In this document: positions 44,706 through 57,800 of the stretch, one piece after another
Numbering within the stretch: position 1 is the stretch's first letter
How the letters are laid out: every line of letters begins with the position of its first letter
Assembly (NCBI GenBank): GCA_944470555.2
Contig: OX104129.1
Coordinates: forward strand, 46,161,998 to 46,225,997
DNA length: 64,000 bases
Direction: 5' to 3'
Origin: Heterobilharzia americana
Lineage: Eukaryota; Platyhelminthes; Trematoda; Strigeidida; Schistosomatidae
Translations under genes and position numbers: made by a program
The notes under the pieces: generated by a model
Told to the model about the DNA's origin: nothing
The model's database searches: none
The model's input: only the letters and a program-made list of their open reading frames with translations

Positions 44706-47480
44706 TGTTCAGTCAGCTTAAATGCTATTATCACACCTTATAAAATTGAGGCAAATATAAAGAAATGCTTAACGTTGCACAATGAAGGATACTTATTTTG
44801 GCATTCCATATTTCCGTTCGAAATCTTCTTCGAAAAAATTAAGAGGATTACTTCAACCATTGGGCTGAACACATACGATCTCACTGATTTCATTAAGTTC
44901 CTTTTAGTTGACTCTTCCAACAATGAAATGCAACTACCTTATGAATGGGTGTCTACGTAATACATGGGAAGCAGGAATAAGAAGCAATGAAGAGTGAGTA
45001 CACGGTTTCTTTCCCCTATTATGCAGCAAAATGATGCTTAGACACACGAGAGAATAATTGTGGAATCTGATGAGTGGAACTCATCTCTTCAGGAGGTGCA
45101 GTTATATTCTAATAAAACTGATCTCACTTGACTAGATAGTATTTTCAACACAGATTTTGACTAAGTTAAAAAAGCATTTGAACAAGAGTGCTAAGTATCA
45201 TCCTTCTGACTCTTCGATGCGTTTTTGTAATACTCATTTATAAAAACATAACATGAAATTTTTATACCCCTCTACACTCGATCACTTGAGCTTTTGTTGG
45301 GAACGTGACCTACCAAACACTAGATCTCTAACAAATATTCATTACTATTCGTTTGTACGTTAAACTGAGTTGCTCAGTTACTTTCTTTTACATGTGATAT
45401 TCTTACTAGATGTCTTGATGTGGTTAATTATCAAGTTAAAGGTATATCAGTGAAGCCTGCTGGCCTTTAAATCCTATTTCATGCACTTAAAAGTAGTAAG
45501 GAAGAAAAAATAAACTGCATTAGATTTGTAACTTTTGTCGGATCTAAAATGACTGGTGCTATTCATGAGACTGCATTGATAATACATTTCTCAGTGTATT
45601 CAACTTTTTAGAATTCAAAGAATAGCTTACAGTAGTTAGTATCTGCTTTCCGCATGTGTGAATTTCATGCGAAGATTATAACCATCAATGGAATCATAAA
45701 ATGGTTAAAAAGCAGTTTCACGAATTATTGTCAATTTTTTGAATTTTCAGATTTAAAAAGTATTGCGATAAATCATTTTAACGAACCACAGCTAAATAAA
45801 TTTGAAGGTATATACAGTTTATTCAGCTTATTTAGTTAGAAGAATATGGACTATGGAAAAACCTATTCATCACTTACGTAAGAAAAGACACCTGTTGGTT
45901 ATTTTCAAGATAGCTTGTGGGTCATGTGAGTTTTATTATTTTTAGTCATGACTGCAAATAATCTATATGAATCTATAATTAACTGATCTTGGTCTAGTTT
46001 TTCTACAGAGCAATTTATCCTAAACTTCTCAAACTAACCAACATTCACTGTCGGTCCTCAACCAGAGACTGCACTGTACTCAGTAACTGGTTTCCAGTCA
46101 AGGTTTTGCAGACAAAGGTTAGGAATTATCAATATGCAGCAGTAGAAAGCGTTGTCTATAGTTTTCCTTCGGCCATCTTTATCCTTATTTTCATGTTCTG
46201 TGCAATCTATCATTTTCAAACTCAGCTTATCAAATACACATGTTTAATTATTTAGGCCGTAAGCCTTGTCCATACTGACATTTGTTACCGTTATGATTTA
46301 CATGAATGAAAAAAGCAGATATATGACCCAGCTCGTCACAATGTTATTGCCATCAGAATTAATTTTCCTGAAGAAAATGGTGAAACCAAATACTTCATCA
46401 TGTTGCTTTTCAAAGTTTTTTCATGTTTTCTGATAATAATTTGCATCCGTCAGAAAATTTTTCTTTAGTTATCATTGATACCGAAGTTACATATAAACTC
46501 CTAGATCAACATTATGGTGAATTTCGATCTATACTTTCACTGACAAGGATGACTGCTGAGATAATATCAACACTCATATGTTCATGTGTGCATATTGCTA
46601 TAGTTGCAGTGAATTTCTGTAGTGTAATATAAGTTAACACAGCGTGTAACATATCAAAACTTCACGTAAAATTGGAAGTAATACATGATACTTAATATCT
46701 TCAAGTTCATCCTTTTCTTGGAATGCTTTCTGAAGAATATATTTCTTCTGATAATGCAATTTTAAATTGTTTTTTTAATCTGAAACATAAACTCATTGTG
46801 CATAGCAACACACTTCACTTTACTAAAAAATCCAAGTGTTGAATGTAAACTAATTGATTTGGCAGAAATCCTAAATCTGTGAGACGTGAGAGTCCTGATA
46901 ACAGGACTTTAAATCAGAAATAAAGTATAAAATAAAAAATAAGAAAAGAACATTGACTTCAAGAGTATCACGAGTACTAGATATAATCTTCATTACATTT
47001 AAAATCATCGTAGATATGGAACCACATGCGATTTGCTAACAAAAAGTTGACACCACTACTTGATGCAGCATAAAAAATATATTTGAAAAGCAGAATGAAG
47101 TTTGACGTCTGAAAAAAGTTAATACTTCTCAGTACATCGAATCAGTATAACTGGATATTGATCGGATCTCGGACATTTATTTGAGCGCAATCAGTTGGTT
47201 AAAACTTGTGGTATCTGGTTTAGAGTAAAAAATTATTCTTTTGACACCTCTTTCTTCACTTTAAGTAACATATTGAAACCAAAGTTTATGATCTTCTTTT
47301 GAGACGATAAATGTGCTAAGTGATAGTGCTCTGTGAATTAGAGAACTGACTGTATGGAAAATATGAGTTGTGATAACACTATGTATTTCACTTGAAGAAA
47401 AGCGCCTACTTTTGGTTGATAAGTGAGAATTAAGAGGATTGCTTTTAGGTTGGAATTCATCATAGACTGATATTATTTGG
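44706..47480. other. no gene recognised
   Basis: AT-rich; nothing supported. Confidence 0.55.
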
Positions 47481-47632
47481 AAAAACATTGGAAACCTGGG
47501 AGCACGCACAGCTGTTTCGTTCTAGCAGGCGACTCCTCAGTAGTGTGCATCCATGACTCACCCCGGCAAACATCAAAACCATGACCTTCAAGTTCCACGG
47601 TCAGCAGGTTGCCACTGAGCCACTGGGTCTTG
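47481..47632 (-). repeat. tRNA-headed SINE with hammerhead core (second family)
   Basis: The minus strand starts ACCCAGTGGCTCAGTGGCAA, a clear A-box region (complement of about 47608-47630). After CTTGAAGGTCATGG and GGGGTGAGTCATGG it reaches the ribozyme region and ends GCTCCCAGGTTTCC. It is the best copy of this family in the window. Confidence 0.7.
47500..47548 (-). ncRNA. hammerhead-like core in SINE, both catalytic strands present
   Basis: CTGAGGA (complement of 47534-47540) fits CTGANGA, and CGAAAC (complement of 47514-47519) supplies GAAA. Between them lies GTCGCCTGCTAGAA, where helix II has decayed to at most a couple of pairs. Downstream, AGCTGTGCGTGCTCCC has GTG where a GTC-type triplet would be expected. 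Recognisable, probably inactive. Confidence 0.55.
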
Positions 47633-50600
47633 AAATCGATTCCTCAAGATTAATCTTCAGAAACGTCAGTGACTGGACCTGGCACAATATAATTTGTCTT
47701 CAAACTTGGTGATCCTGATTTGCATAACAGCCAGGCCAAACATTTACTGAAGCTGTTATGTTGCATAATCAGCAGTTTTTACCTCAGGGAAGCTGTAAAT
47801 TATTTTTCGATGAATCTATTCGCTGAATTTAAACGGAAGAAGCAAAAATATCGGTTTGTGTGTACATAATTAATATAAACAAATGCCTATGATCAGCACA
47901 TTTAAACTATAAAAGACATAGAATAAAACACTTCGTTTGTATTCCCATGGACTATTAGAACTTTTTTAATGAATGAGATGAACTTCTTGCAATAGATTAT
48001 ATAATTACCAGTGACTCTAATAACGCAAAAGATTAAGGTTATTTGACATAGTGTTCTATGAATTAGCTAGTCCGATTCCTTACGAACAGTTTGACAGACT
48101 GACTATTGGATAGTGTTTTGTTTGTTATCTTTTGAATTATATATGAAACTAAAGCTAATTTATTCCAACAATAATCTATGAGGGAATAATTTATCTATCC
48201 TGTCATAAATGTGTTTATTATCAAGATTTATGACAGTGAGATAAAAACATTAAAGCACCCTTTTTTTCGACTGTATATTTTAGTCACTGTAGTTCAGTTT
48301 TATAGAGACAAGTAATTAAACAACATTCTTTGTACTCCCAATCTTTTCTACCACGTTCAGAGAATTTAGAATACGAGTTAGCTTTGTGATAAATAAAATG
48401 AAGTCACAGGGTACTGTCATCGTTAATGCTGGTTTCAGGTGTTGAATATACACACCTTAACAAAAACTCAATATGACCGTCAATCACTTAGGATTCTAAG
48501 GAGGAAATTATTTTGCAAAATGATAAAAGTCTATGTAGAACAATGCTGGTGAATGGAATTTAACACAATCAGCTTGCGTCTTTCATATGTCTGTTAATTA
48601 ATACGAAATATAAACATATATTGAATGGACGAGAGGCGTTGATATAAATGTGGTTTATTTTTCTGACAATCTCCTACAATATATCTTAAACAGAAACGGT
48701 GTCTGCATAAAAAAGAAGAAAGCATTAACTGACAGTGAAATATGTTGTAAGAAGCATAAATCGCATAACAGTCTTGCAGCATAAGATTATCTCAGTTGTA
48801 AAACAGAAACTTTAACACTAACAGGTTTCAAATTTGGACTGAAAGCGTATTCATCCTCTGAATGAATAGTTTGCGAAGTTGATATGGTTATGAATAGTAT
48901 GAAGATTCTGTTTTCTAAACAAATTCCCACCACAGCTTACAGACTAACTAACTCAGTGTGTATGCATATCACTCATCCAATGTCTTTTCATAGACTAGTC
49001 CGATCCTATTTAACAGCTGAATACGTAGGACTTTTAGATCTTTGAGATGATTTCAAGTTTCAGTTATACCTTTTTTCACTAAAAATTATCGTTTTAGAAA
49101 TGCATGCTCATTATGGTTGCCCGTGGTTGAAGCAGAGTTGCATCAGACGGTTTTGATACATCTAGTTAATGTTGACGGCATAAGATAAATGTTTTTTTCA
49201 ATATGAATAACATTTCATTTTTCCATCGATATTATTTTTCAAAAAAAATAAAGTCCTATTCATTACTACAAGTTAATTTTATACTTTTTGATACTGATGA
49301 ACAAAGCTTAAAAATGTAAGGGGTTAGATATTCTACGGTTGCGCAAAAGTTAGCTCTAAATGGTCACTGAAATATAAGCAGCAGGGCCTCAAAGCTCAAC
49401 TAGTGGAATTTAAGACCGTTAGTCCTTTCATCCTTTTCCCAGATAATCCCTTTGCCTCAGATTTTAGTCACACGAATTTCAGTTCATAAAACCTTTTCTA
49501 GTTTCAGCCAAATTGATGATTAAATAATGCTTTACACTTTCTATGAATGGAGCTCTGTTACTACAACTTAAGTGGTCTTATTCACCATTATTCTGGCGAA
49601 AATTAGTTGACACTTAACCAGAATTATCTTTACAAGCTATTTTGCTATAATAATGAGTGTAAATATGTACTTTTCCTAGTCTGTTTTATTTGTGGTCAAC
49701 ACAGTATGAGGAAGGTCGATAAAATAGTCGGGAAGATAAATACATTTTTAGCAGTTACTTTTTTTAATAGAGGTATCGGAAAACATGTACGTGGGTAGCA
49801 GGATATTTTAGGGAAGACAAGGGAACTTATTTCATCCAAAACACATTTCGGTGGGAGGTTAATCAAAGATGATAATGTTTTACGTAAGGTTGAAATTTTA
49901 GGATTCAAACTGATAAAGTTTAACAGTATGATTAGCTCCTAGTAAATAACGAATATATTGAGGTGGTTACGATGCGTGGATAATTCGAAAGAATCTTAAC
50001 CCTGAAGTGACCACAAGTAGACAAAAATTCAAAACTACGACTGAGTGTAAGGGTGCTGCTCTCCAACATGAGGCGTCCCAGAGAAAGAGAGAATAGAAAT
50101 TACTGTTCAAAATGTTATAAAGTTTCAACCAGTTTGTCACTATTTCGCCAGTGGACTACCATTAAACTTCTGGCAATTTTAGGTTACACTCAGTCGACAA
50201 ATGACTGTTTGAAGTTTCCCAAAACTCAATCGTTCACAGTTTAACATAATTCATATTATCTAATTAAAGCTTTAAAAATACACCTTGGGACATTTAACAA
50301 ATGATTAACGGGATACTTATAACGGAATGCTGTTCAGTAGTACCTCGTGAAGAACCATGTAACACAGAACAGTATAGTTTGGCACAGTAGCCTTGTTGCA
50401 TGAAATCAATGCCTGTTTCCCATTATGAGAGATCAAGCGTACGTCAAACAATATGATGGTGTAAAGTAACGCAATACTACTTTCTTCTCCACAACCTTTC
50501 TCGAAACTGTTGCCTTCCTAACTAACATTCAAATCACATATGTGTTACACTCGAAAGCTATGTGCGACGTATAAATAATTTAGTACAGTGGTATCGCTTG

Positions 50601-51507
50601 TGACAGTCATAATAGTATGCCGATTGTAACTGATATATCTATCGATAATTGTGAAAGTTACTTCTTGTTGCAATATTTTTTTAAAAGATATGGATAGTTG
50701 AAGAATGGTGTGATATTGTCTTCTTCGTGACACATCATAATGAGTACCAACTGTTCACATGCATTTTTACTAAAGTTTGTCGGATAGTTTAATTATACTG
50801 CTTTATTCTGATTGTCTATGGTGGGACGGATTTAGGAATGTCTTTAGTTTACTTTACATTGCTCACCCTTGCTGAGATTAATTAATGAAACTATTGGACA
50901 GCTAAACGAAATATTTTGACAGCAAGACAAAAGGTACGCTTTTAAGGAAAAACATAAATCTTAAATTTCTAGTTATCAAATATCTGCAGAAGTGAAAAAA
51001 TTAATTCTCTTACAAGTGACATTTATTTAGCTGAAAGAAAACAGCCTAGGGTGCCAAAAAGAAAAATATGACTACACGTATTAACTATCGTCTCTCACGA
51101 TATCATTTGCTTTCTTTTATATTACAAAAATCACAATAAGACTTGACTTAAGAAATAAAGAAGTTTGTCTTAACAAAGCTATTATAATAATAACTGGATA
51201 GCATAATATATACTTCAGAACAGCTATAATAGCTTATGTCTAAGGTTACTAGAACTTGAAATTACTCAGTGATTCCTGAAATATGAACACTTTTATTATG
51301 ATAAATCCTACAAGTGGATTTTTAATCATAAACATGCGGTAAATTACATTTTCAGACCCTCTGTTAGTAGAAATCATTAAAAAAGGTAGTTCAGATGTTC
51401 ATTTAAACATGCTGTATTTCTTATTTAAGCATACCTTTTCTTGGTCATAATATGGAATTGCTTAAGTCAACTGAAAATGGTAAGGTAAGTTAATCACTGA
51501 ATTCCAA
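47633..51507. other. no gene recognised
   Basis: AT-rich; short open frames only. Confidence 0.55.
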
Positions 51508-51640
51508 GTAACTGGCTGAGCGATAACATGTTTGTCACGGGATCTGGTGATTCCGGGTTCTATCCCTTAAGAAACCATATGTGAATTGATGATAAAGGAC
51601 CCAAGCTGATGAAGAATTCCAACTAGCAGTTGAAATCGTT
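51508..51640 (+). repeat. tRNA-headed SINE with CTGATGA/GAAA core
   Basis: A-box-like TGGCTGAGCG (51513-51522) and B-box GGGTTCTATCCC (51555-51566) are followed 40 bp later by CTGATGA (51606-51612) and GAAA (51632-51635). The 19 bases between them, AGAATTCCAACTAGCAGTT, pair poorly (AA/TT only). Order and spacing match the other hammerhead SINEs. Confidence 0.55.
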
Positions 51641-52384
51641 TACTGAGATAATACCAACAGCAAAACAGCTATATTTAGCAATAATTTATCCATTTGCAAA
51701 TTATATCCTCTTCTGTTTGTTATTCTCCCCACTCCTCGTGCTCTGTATTCTCATTCAGTATTTCATATTATTCTTCCCTGATTCCTCACCAATACTTCGT
51801 ATTCATTTCCGACGTTTGTATATATACTATTTATGTGCATTGTCATAATTAACTCCTACTATACTGCAATGAAGCAGTCTTTCAATGCTCACAGACCATC
51901 AATAGTTATCCAACTGGTGTCTATCCGTAATGACGACTACCTTGATATAATAAGTGGTAATAACCATGTTTGTCTACAATCACCCAGTTCAGTTTATATG
52001 AGAGCAGTGTGAGTAAAAATAGTTCGTATATTGTACTAACATAATTAAAACTAAAAAATAGTTGTGTGGATTATGCATAAAGCGAAACCAGTCGGATACT
52101 GACAATACGTTTCTAGCTGTGACTATATATTCATTGGCACTGCGCTCCTCTGTGTAGTAAGATCATGAAGACTATTAAAGTAATGGGTTACTTTCACGAT
52201 GAACAATTAAACATTCATTCAGCCAATCACTGTATACCTGTGTAGAGGTTCAATTTACATTCTGTGATGATAATGATAACTATAAAATATGTCAGTGTGA
52301 AGAATAGTGTTGTTGACATATGACATTTCCATCAATAACTATCATTTGTCTTGAGATTTCATCAGCAGGCTGAGGATCATTCTC
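51641..52384. other. no gene recognised
   Basis: Nothing firm. CTGATGA on the minus strand at 52359-52365 lacks a usable GAAA partner. Confidence 0.5.
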
Positions 52385-52522
52385 AAAGGAACTGGAAGCG
52401 GGTTTGGATACTTGAGTGGCTGCTAGTTCTAAAGTCAGAAAAGATTTGAGCATTTTTAAGACTTTTTCTGTTTTCACTTCATGACAAGGGCTTTTAACAA
52501 ATTGTATTTTAAAGTACTTCAT
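52385..52522 (-). repeat. unnamed dispersed repeat, pair member 1
   Basis: The minus-strand start ATGAAGTACTTTAAAATAC and the block GAACTAGCAGCCACTCAAG recur at 61500-61640 as ATGAAGCATTTTAAAATAC and GAACTAGAAATCACTCATT. It is open for 76 codons here, but the protein matches nothing I know and the other copy shares only its first half. Probably a repeat, not a gene. Confidence 0.4.
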
Positions 52523-54770
52523 GTTTTAATGAAGGTGCTGTTTGAACTAAGCTCTAGAGGCAGGTTTAATTTATTTACCAAATAATCAAATTTTTCCGAA
52601 TAATTAATTCATACAATCGGTTTAAATATCTACAAATGTACTCACTTCAGTTGTTAGTCGAAGTACTTTGAGACAAGTTAATTTTATTCTAGTTACTATT
52701 AAAATGATACATACTGTCCCTCAAAACTAACCCATGACAAACTGAATTTGCAGAAACGTTTCATCTAAAAAGAGATAATCTTACTTTGGAATCAACCACA
52801 CAAGGGAAAATTTGGCCCCGAAATGCATGCCACATTTTCATCAAGAGAGATGAATCTAGGATCAGCATGTTTGAATACCAACTGTTACAGTAAAACAAAT
52901 TAAGTTACGAAGTAAAAAGAAGGGGAAAATTATTTCCCTTGTATATTCACTTGTAATATTATTTGTATAATATGGATGATAACCGTGTACACTTAATTGT
53001 GCTCTATAGTAACAAAAGCAAATATCATTTGCACGGCAGTTTTGATGAAAACAGGGAATAAATAAAAAATCTGGCTTCCTTTCAAAAATCAGATAATGAG
53101 ATTGACCATTTCATTCGAAGAATTTGTAGGAAACAATAATGAAAAATATTTCTTTCAACTGACTTTCCAAGTTTATGTAGCAAACAAATTTAAATACACG
53201 CGAGGTGTTCGTGGATTGCAAGAAGATAAGTATAAGGCTGATTACTTAGCCTTTTGTAAGTGGAATGCATAACTATGTTTAGTATTTGCTTTTGTTTCTT
53301 CAAAGGTCATATTCTGTAAGACATTTTCTGTATCACCGTTTAGTCAACTGCCATTTGTCACCTATTTACTCAAATTATATGAAGAGAGGACAAGTGAATG
53401 AAAAAAACATTCTTTCCGACGAACATTTCTGATTATTGTTTCAATATAACGTCAACCAGAATTCTTTTGGGAGTTCTAAGATGATGGCTGACAGGTCAGC
53501 AGAAGGTATTCACAAGGTGACTGCGTAATCATCAATGAAGTATTAAACAGTTAAGAAAGGTAGGACGTTCACCTATAAATTATCAGTTGTATGGCAAGAA
53601 GTGGAAAGGTAGATTCAATCTTTAAACATATCTTGGCCATAATCTTCGTAAGACCTTAGATTTATTTTGTTTATCAACATTAATAATTTCACTATCTTCC
53701 CTTGCTCTACAACTGTTAATTTCCAAGTGGTTGACCTACTTTTCTTAACTGTTCTAATGCTTCAAAGATGATTATGCTGTTACTTTTTGAATACCTTGTA
53801 CTGACCTTCCAGACATCACCTTGCATCTTCAGAGACAGTTCTAGATGACGTTATGCTGAACCGGTAACCACTGATGGACACATTTTTATAGTAGTCGTAA
53901 ATACGAATCTGCAGTTTCTCAAAATGATTCTTTGGAAAGAAAAATTTCTCTACAGAATTATCTCCCGTCAGTTTTTCATGACTTACTGAAATTTTTTCAT
54001 GGCCAAATCACATTCTTCATAGTTGTTTGAAATAAGCCAAACACTCTGCCTTTAATAATACTTACGCTCGTCGTCTATGCGAATTCAGGGAAATGTGACG
54101 AACAGAGTGATCCAAGTTTAAAATGCCATTGTGATATGTAATTAGACATGTAACCGGCTGGATCTTTGGAATTATTTAGGAATCAAATCTTGTGTGTTGC
54201 TACATTAATAGCTAAGATTGTGAACCTTATGCTATTTTTAACAGTCTTTATCCTTGATTCTTTTGAAGCCTTTTCTCTAAATATGTGGACATATAAGAAA
54301 GATATTAAGTAACTGATACCCAGTGTTATTCTGATAAAGCTTGAAGATAAACGAGCGATAAAACTGTTGTGAACATCAAAAGGTTTGCTCAGAAACATGT
54401 GAAAGACGCTGAATTACATATAAATGCTGAAATATGAAAACGCAGCTTTTGCAAGTATTAAGGATTTCGTTTAGTAAAAGCTTTAGGTGAGGAAAATACA
54501 TTCGTCAAAACATAATCACTTTTTTATCATTAATACTTTTTGGCTTCTTATAATTAAAGAGATATTCGTCTCAAATAGGAAAATAATTAAAAGATTTAGT
54601 TTATTTGGTTGTAGTTAGCAGAGGAATTTAGGGTGCACGCTCCATCATGTTTGAGAGTCTGCAGCCGGAGATGGGGTTCCCAATGAAATTCAACTTAATA
54701 TTCATCACTTACAACTCCAGACAGTAACTTGCCACGTTAGTGAATCACCAGTACCACCTCTCTTTTGCTC
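52523..54770. other. no gene recognised
   Basis: AT-rich; nothing supported. Confidence 0.55.
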
Positions 54771-54888
54771 CATGGGCCTAATGAATAACGATTTGACATT
54801 TGAAGCGATGCGTACCAGGTTCGAATCCTATCGTGGACAACAGTACTCACTAGAAGGAGGTACATCAAGACGACGAGTCGCAAACAGT
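54771..54888 (+). repeat. SMalpha-like SINE, 3'-truncated
   Basis: GGCCTAATGAATAACG suits an A-box region, and GGTTCGAATCC at 54818-54828 is a perfect B-box. GGAGGTACATCAAGACGACG then AGTCGCAAACAG carries the first core strand as ACGACGA (54870-54876) for CTGACGA. The copy fades before GAAAC. The matching order makes this a member of the 40767 family. Confidence 0.6.
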
Positions 54889-57800
54889 CACTTAATAATA
54901 CTTCTACTTTCCCGCCGGTCGTTATAATTTGGCGAATTTGCCAATCACTATTGACATGTGGACCCCTGCGTAAACGCTTTGATATCGCTTTTAAACACAT
55001 TTTATTTATGATGGCATATTTTCTTTGAAGGAATATTCACTAAGTCCTTTAGCATGAAAACCATTTTCTGTCAGCCCAAAGGTTTCTCACTAACCTTGCT
55101 ACAAATACTAACCAATGCAGAAAAGATAACATCAAGAGCTGTACTTCTAATACATTGTTTACAGGTGAGTGAAATAATCAGTGACTAACTAATTCAATAT
55201 CGCATTTGCATTGATCAGATTGCTCACTCACAGAATAAATAGCTGCCTTATGTTACTTTCTCATAACCTTGTATATGTGAACCTAAATGACTCATAAGTA
55301 CAGAAAGAGAAGAAAAACGGCAGTATGTACATCTGTCATTAATCACTATCTGATAACAGGCTAAAACATTTGGCTACACATGACAATGACACAGGAAGAC
55401 GGTTTTCAGCATGTATTGACCAGTATTTTGTTAGTTATTCTTTACTAGGAAAACAGACTCAGTCAAGTGAGTGAGCTTTTAAAATGCATCCAAATGACCT
55501 TCGTCGATTCATGTTATTCAAATTTGCATATAACTTGCCTTAATTCTTCAGCCTTTCTATTCAAAATTTATGTTAAATTCCACTAGGAGGAAAGGATGGG
55601 AAGTTGAATTGTTTTATGTCAAATATGGTGAGGAAAGTACATAAAAATTTATGATAATGCTCTGTCGCAAAAAAATATTTCTGCCCTTCGTGAAGTTATG
55701 TAGTATGAATCACGTCTCACGTTTGTGACATTTGATTCTGTTGCTTCGGCGTTCCATACCCGTTGATACAGAGAGGTCGAGGATACATCCAATTGTTTTG
55801 CACTTAGCATCAGTTTGAAGCCTCATGATCTATAGTACAGGACAGATTAGCCAAATAGAAAACGTTGAAAATTATGCTCTTAATCTTATATGTGACTCAA
55901 GATGCATTATTGAGAAAATAGAAACATATTCAGAAAATATATTTGAAGGTATCCTGACCAACAGTGGACTGGATGGTCACAAAATGTTTTTGTAAACAAT
56001 TAAATTCTTTTATGACCACTGATTATACTATAGTGATGAGGATGACGACTCTAGTGGTTGCTGAATTCCAATGCATGAAATTTCATTCATTTTCAATTTA
56101 ACAATATTTTTCTGACTAGAAATTCTAAGGAAAAGAAAATTCAATTTATTCATATGTCTCATGGGAAATATGGTTTCTGAATGGTTTACTCTCACTTTCT
56201 TGTTTTTATAACCAAGGAAGCTAAAGAGATAAACAACAGATTTAACCTCCTGTTAGGCAGATTTATAAGAAAGATTTTTTGTTCGTTTATCTAAGTATAA
56301 AAATTAATGGATACCCTCTAAATAATACCTCACTGTTTCGTATCTGAAAATTATGATAATCAAAATAGATGGGTAATCCTGATAATTTAACCTTTCTAAG
56401 TTAGAGAACAGTATACTAAAGCATATCGCACCTCATATCAGCTCATTAAGTGAAACTTGATAAAAGTGCCAAGATGAGAGAGAAATGGGGAAAACGGTAA
56501 CTAGTGGTGCAGAGCCATGAAAAGAGGACAAAAAAGAAAGAGGCCATAGTCTGATTTGATATAACGTTAAGGCTTAAGATAATGCATGAATACATCCTTG
56601 ACATTGAGACTGATTCTGAGCCACACCACCCAAACTCTGTGACCACCGATTTGGGTTGTCACGTAAACCCAATTGAGAAGACTTAGTAGTCATTTTGTAT
56701 CAATGCTGAGATTTCGTTGGTAAACATCCAACGTTTGTCTGCCTTCTGAGATAAGTTGTTTGGTCAATACGGTCAGCAGCTTTTCTCCTTAATGTCAAAC
56801 AAGGCACCAGTTCTAAAGAAAAAAAGCTGAATTTAGGCGGTAGAGGGATACAAGTTCTTGAAGAGTTGCTCTTGCACATAGTGCTGTTACAGACAACATT
56901 TTCACTAACAATGGAATTGCTTTTCCAGTAGTTTAGTGTTGGCATAACAAATACTTTATGAGAAAATATTTGGGAGCAGATGATAAACTGTTGAATGATA
57001 CGCAAAGTGAGCAGAAGGAGGCTTTTACTAGTTTCTGTATTACCCTGAAATTTCGAAAGTACCTGCTTGAAGAAGACAAACTTTTTGCAACAATTGTCTT
57101 TGGAAATGAGAAATTAGATTTCAGTCAGTTCAATCTTTGACCAGACGAATATTTGATGCCCTTTAGTATACTGCATCTACTGCGAAAACATTTTTAGTAA
57201 TTTGAGCTCTTCATTTCATTTTCAGTGGCATCTTAATCAGAAAAGAGTTTGCTCTACTATTATTATAGTGTTTCTTAGGATCTTCAGTACTGATTGTATA
57301 GTTAAAGTGCTTAATGTTACTTTTTCCAATTCTAAAAAAAGGTATGTGCTATGCAAAACCATAGGCGACATTGAAAATTTGGTGAACTTATAAATGTACT
57401 AAGATGATATTCTGATTGATGTTTATAAAGCATATGATTGCATTCTCAATGATAAGCAAACTAACCGTGATATCGTTCTACAATGTTCGGAATAAAATAT
57501 TTCCTCCTAGTTCAATTACTACTTTATTTAAGGACCAGACTAATTATATGTTAACTGAGTAATTGTGAAATAATGGAAAGGTAACTAAAAAACCTTTCTT
57601 TAAACGCATAGCAGCAGAAGTTTACTAATTACAAATAGCGAAATCTTAACTCCTAAAGGACTATGCTATTTATTAGGAGAAGCATGTTTCTCCCAAAAAT
57701 ATTCGATGATGGCTCGAATTATTCTCATGATGTCATAATAAGTGACTCGTTCGAAAAGATGAACGGTAATAATTGTTTGTAAGGCGTTGTGTGGGAAAGC

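Noticed and set aside
45066..45095. CTGATGA on the plus strand
   Set aside because: No GAAA at a workable distance and no repeat context.
52325..52375. CTGATGA on the minus strand followed by AATCTCAAGAC
   Set aside because: The second core strand (ACAAAT) does not give GAAA and the stem is weak.
56700..57140. Open frames of 101 (-) and 60 (+) codons
   Set aside because: They overlap on opposite strands, show no known domain, and such lengths occur by chance in this window.
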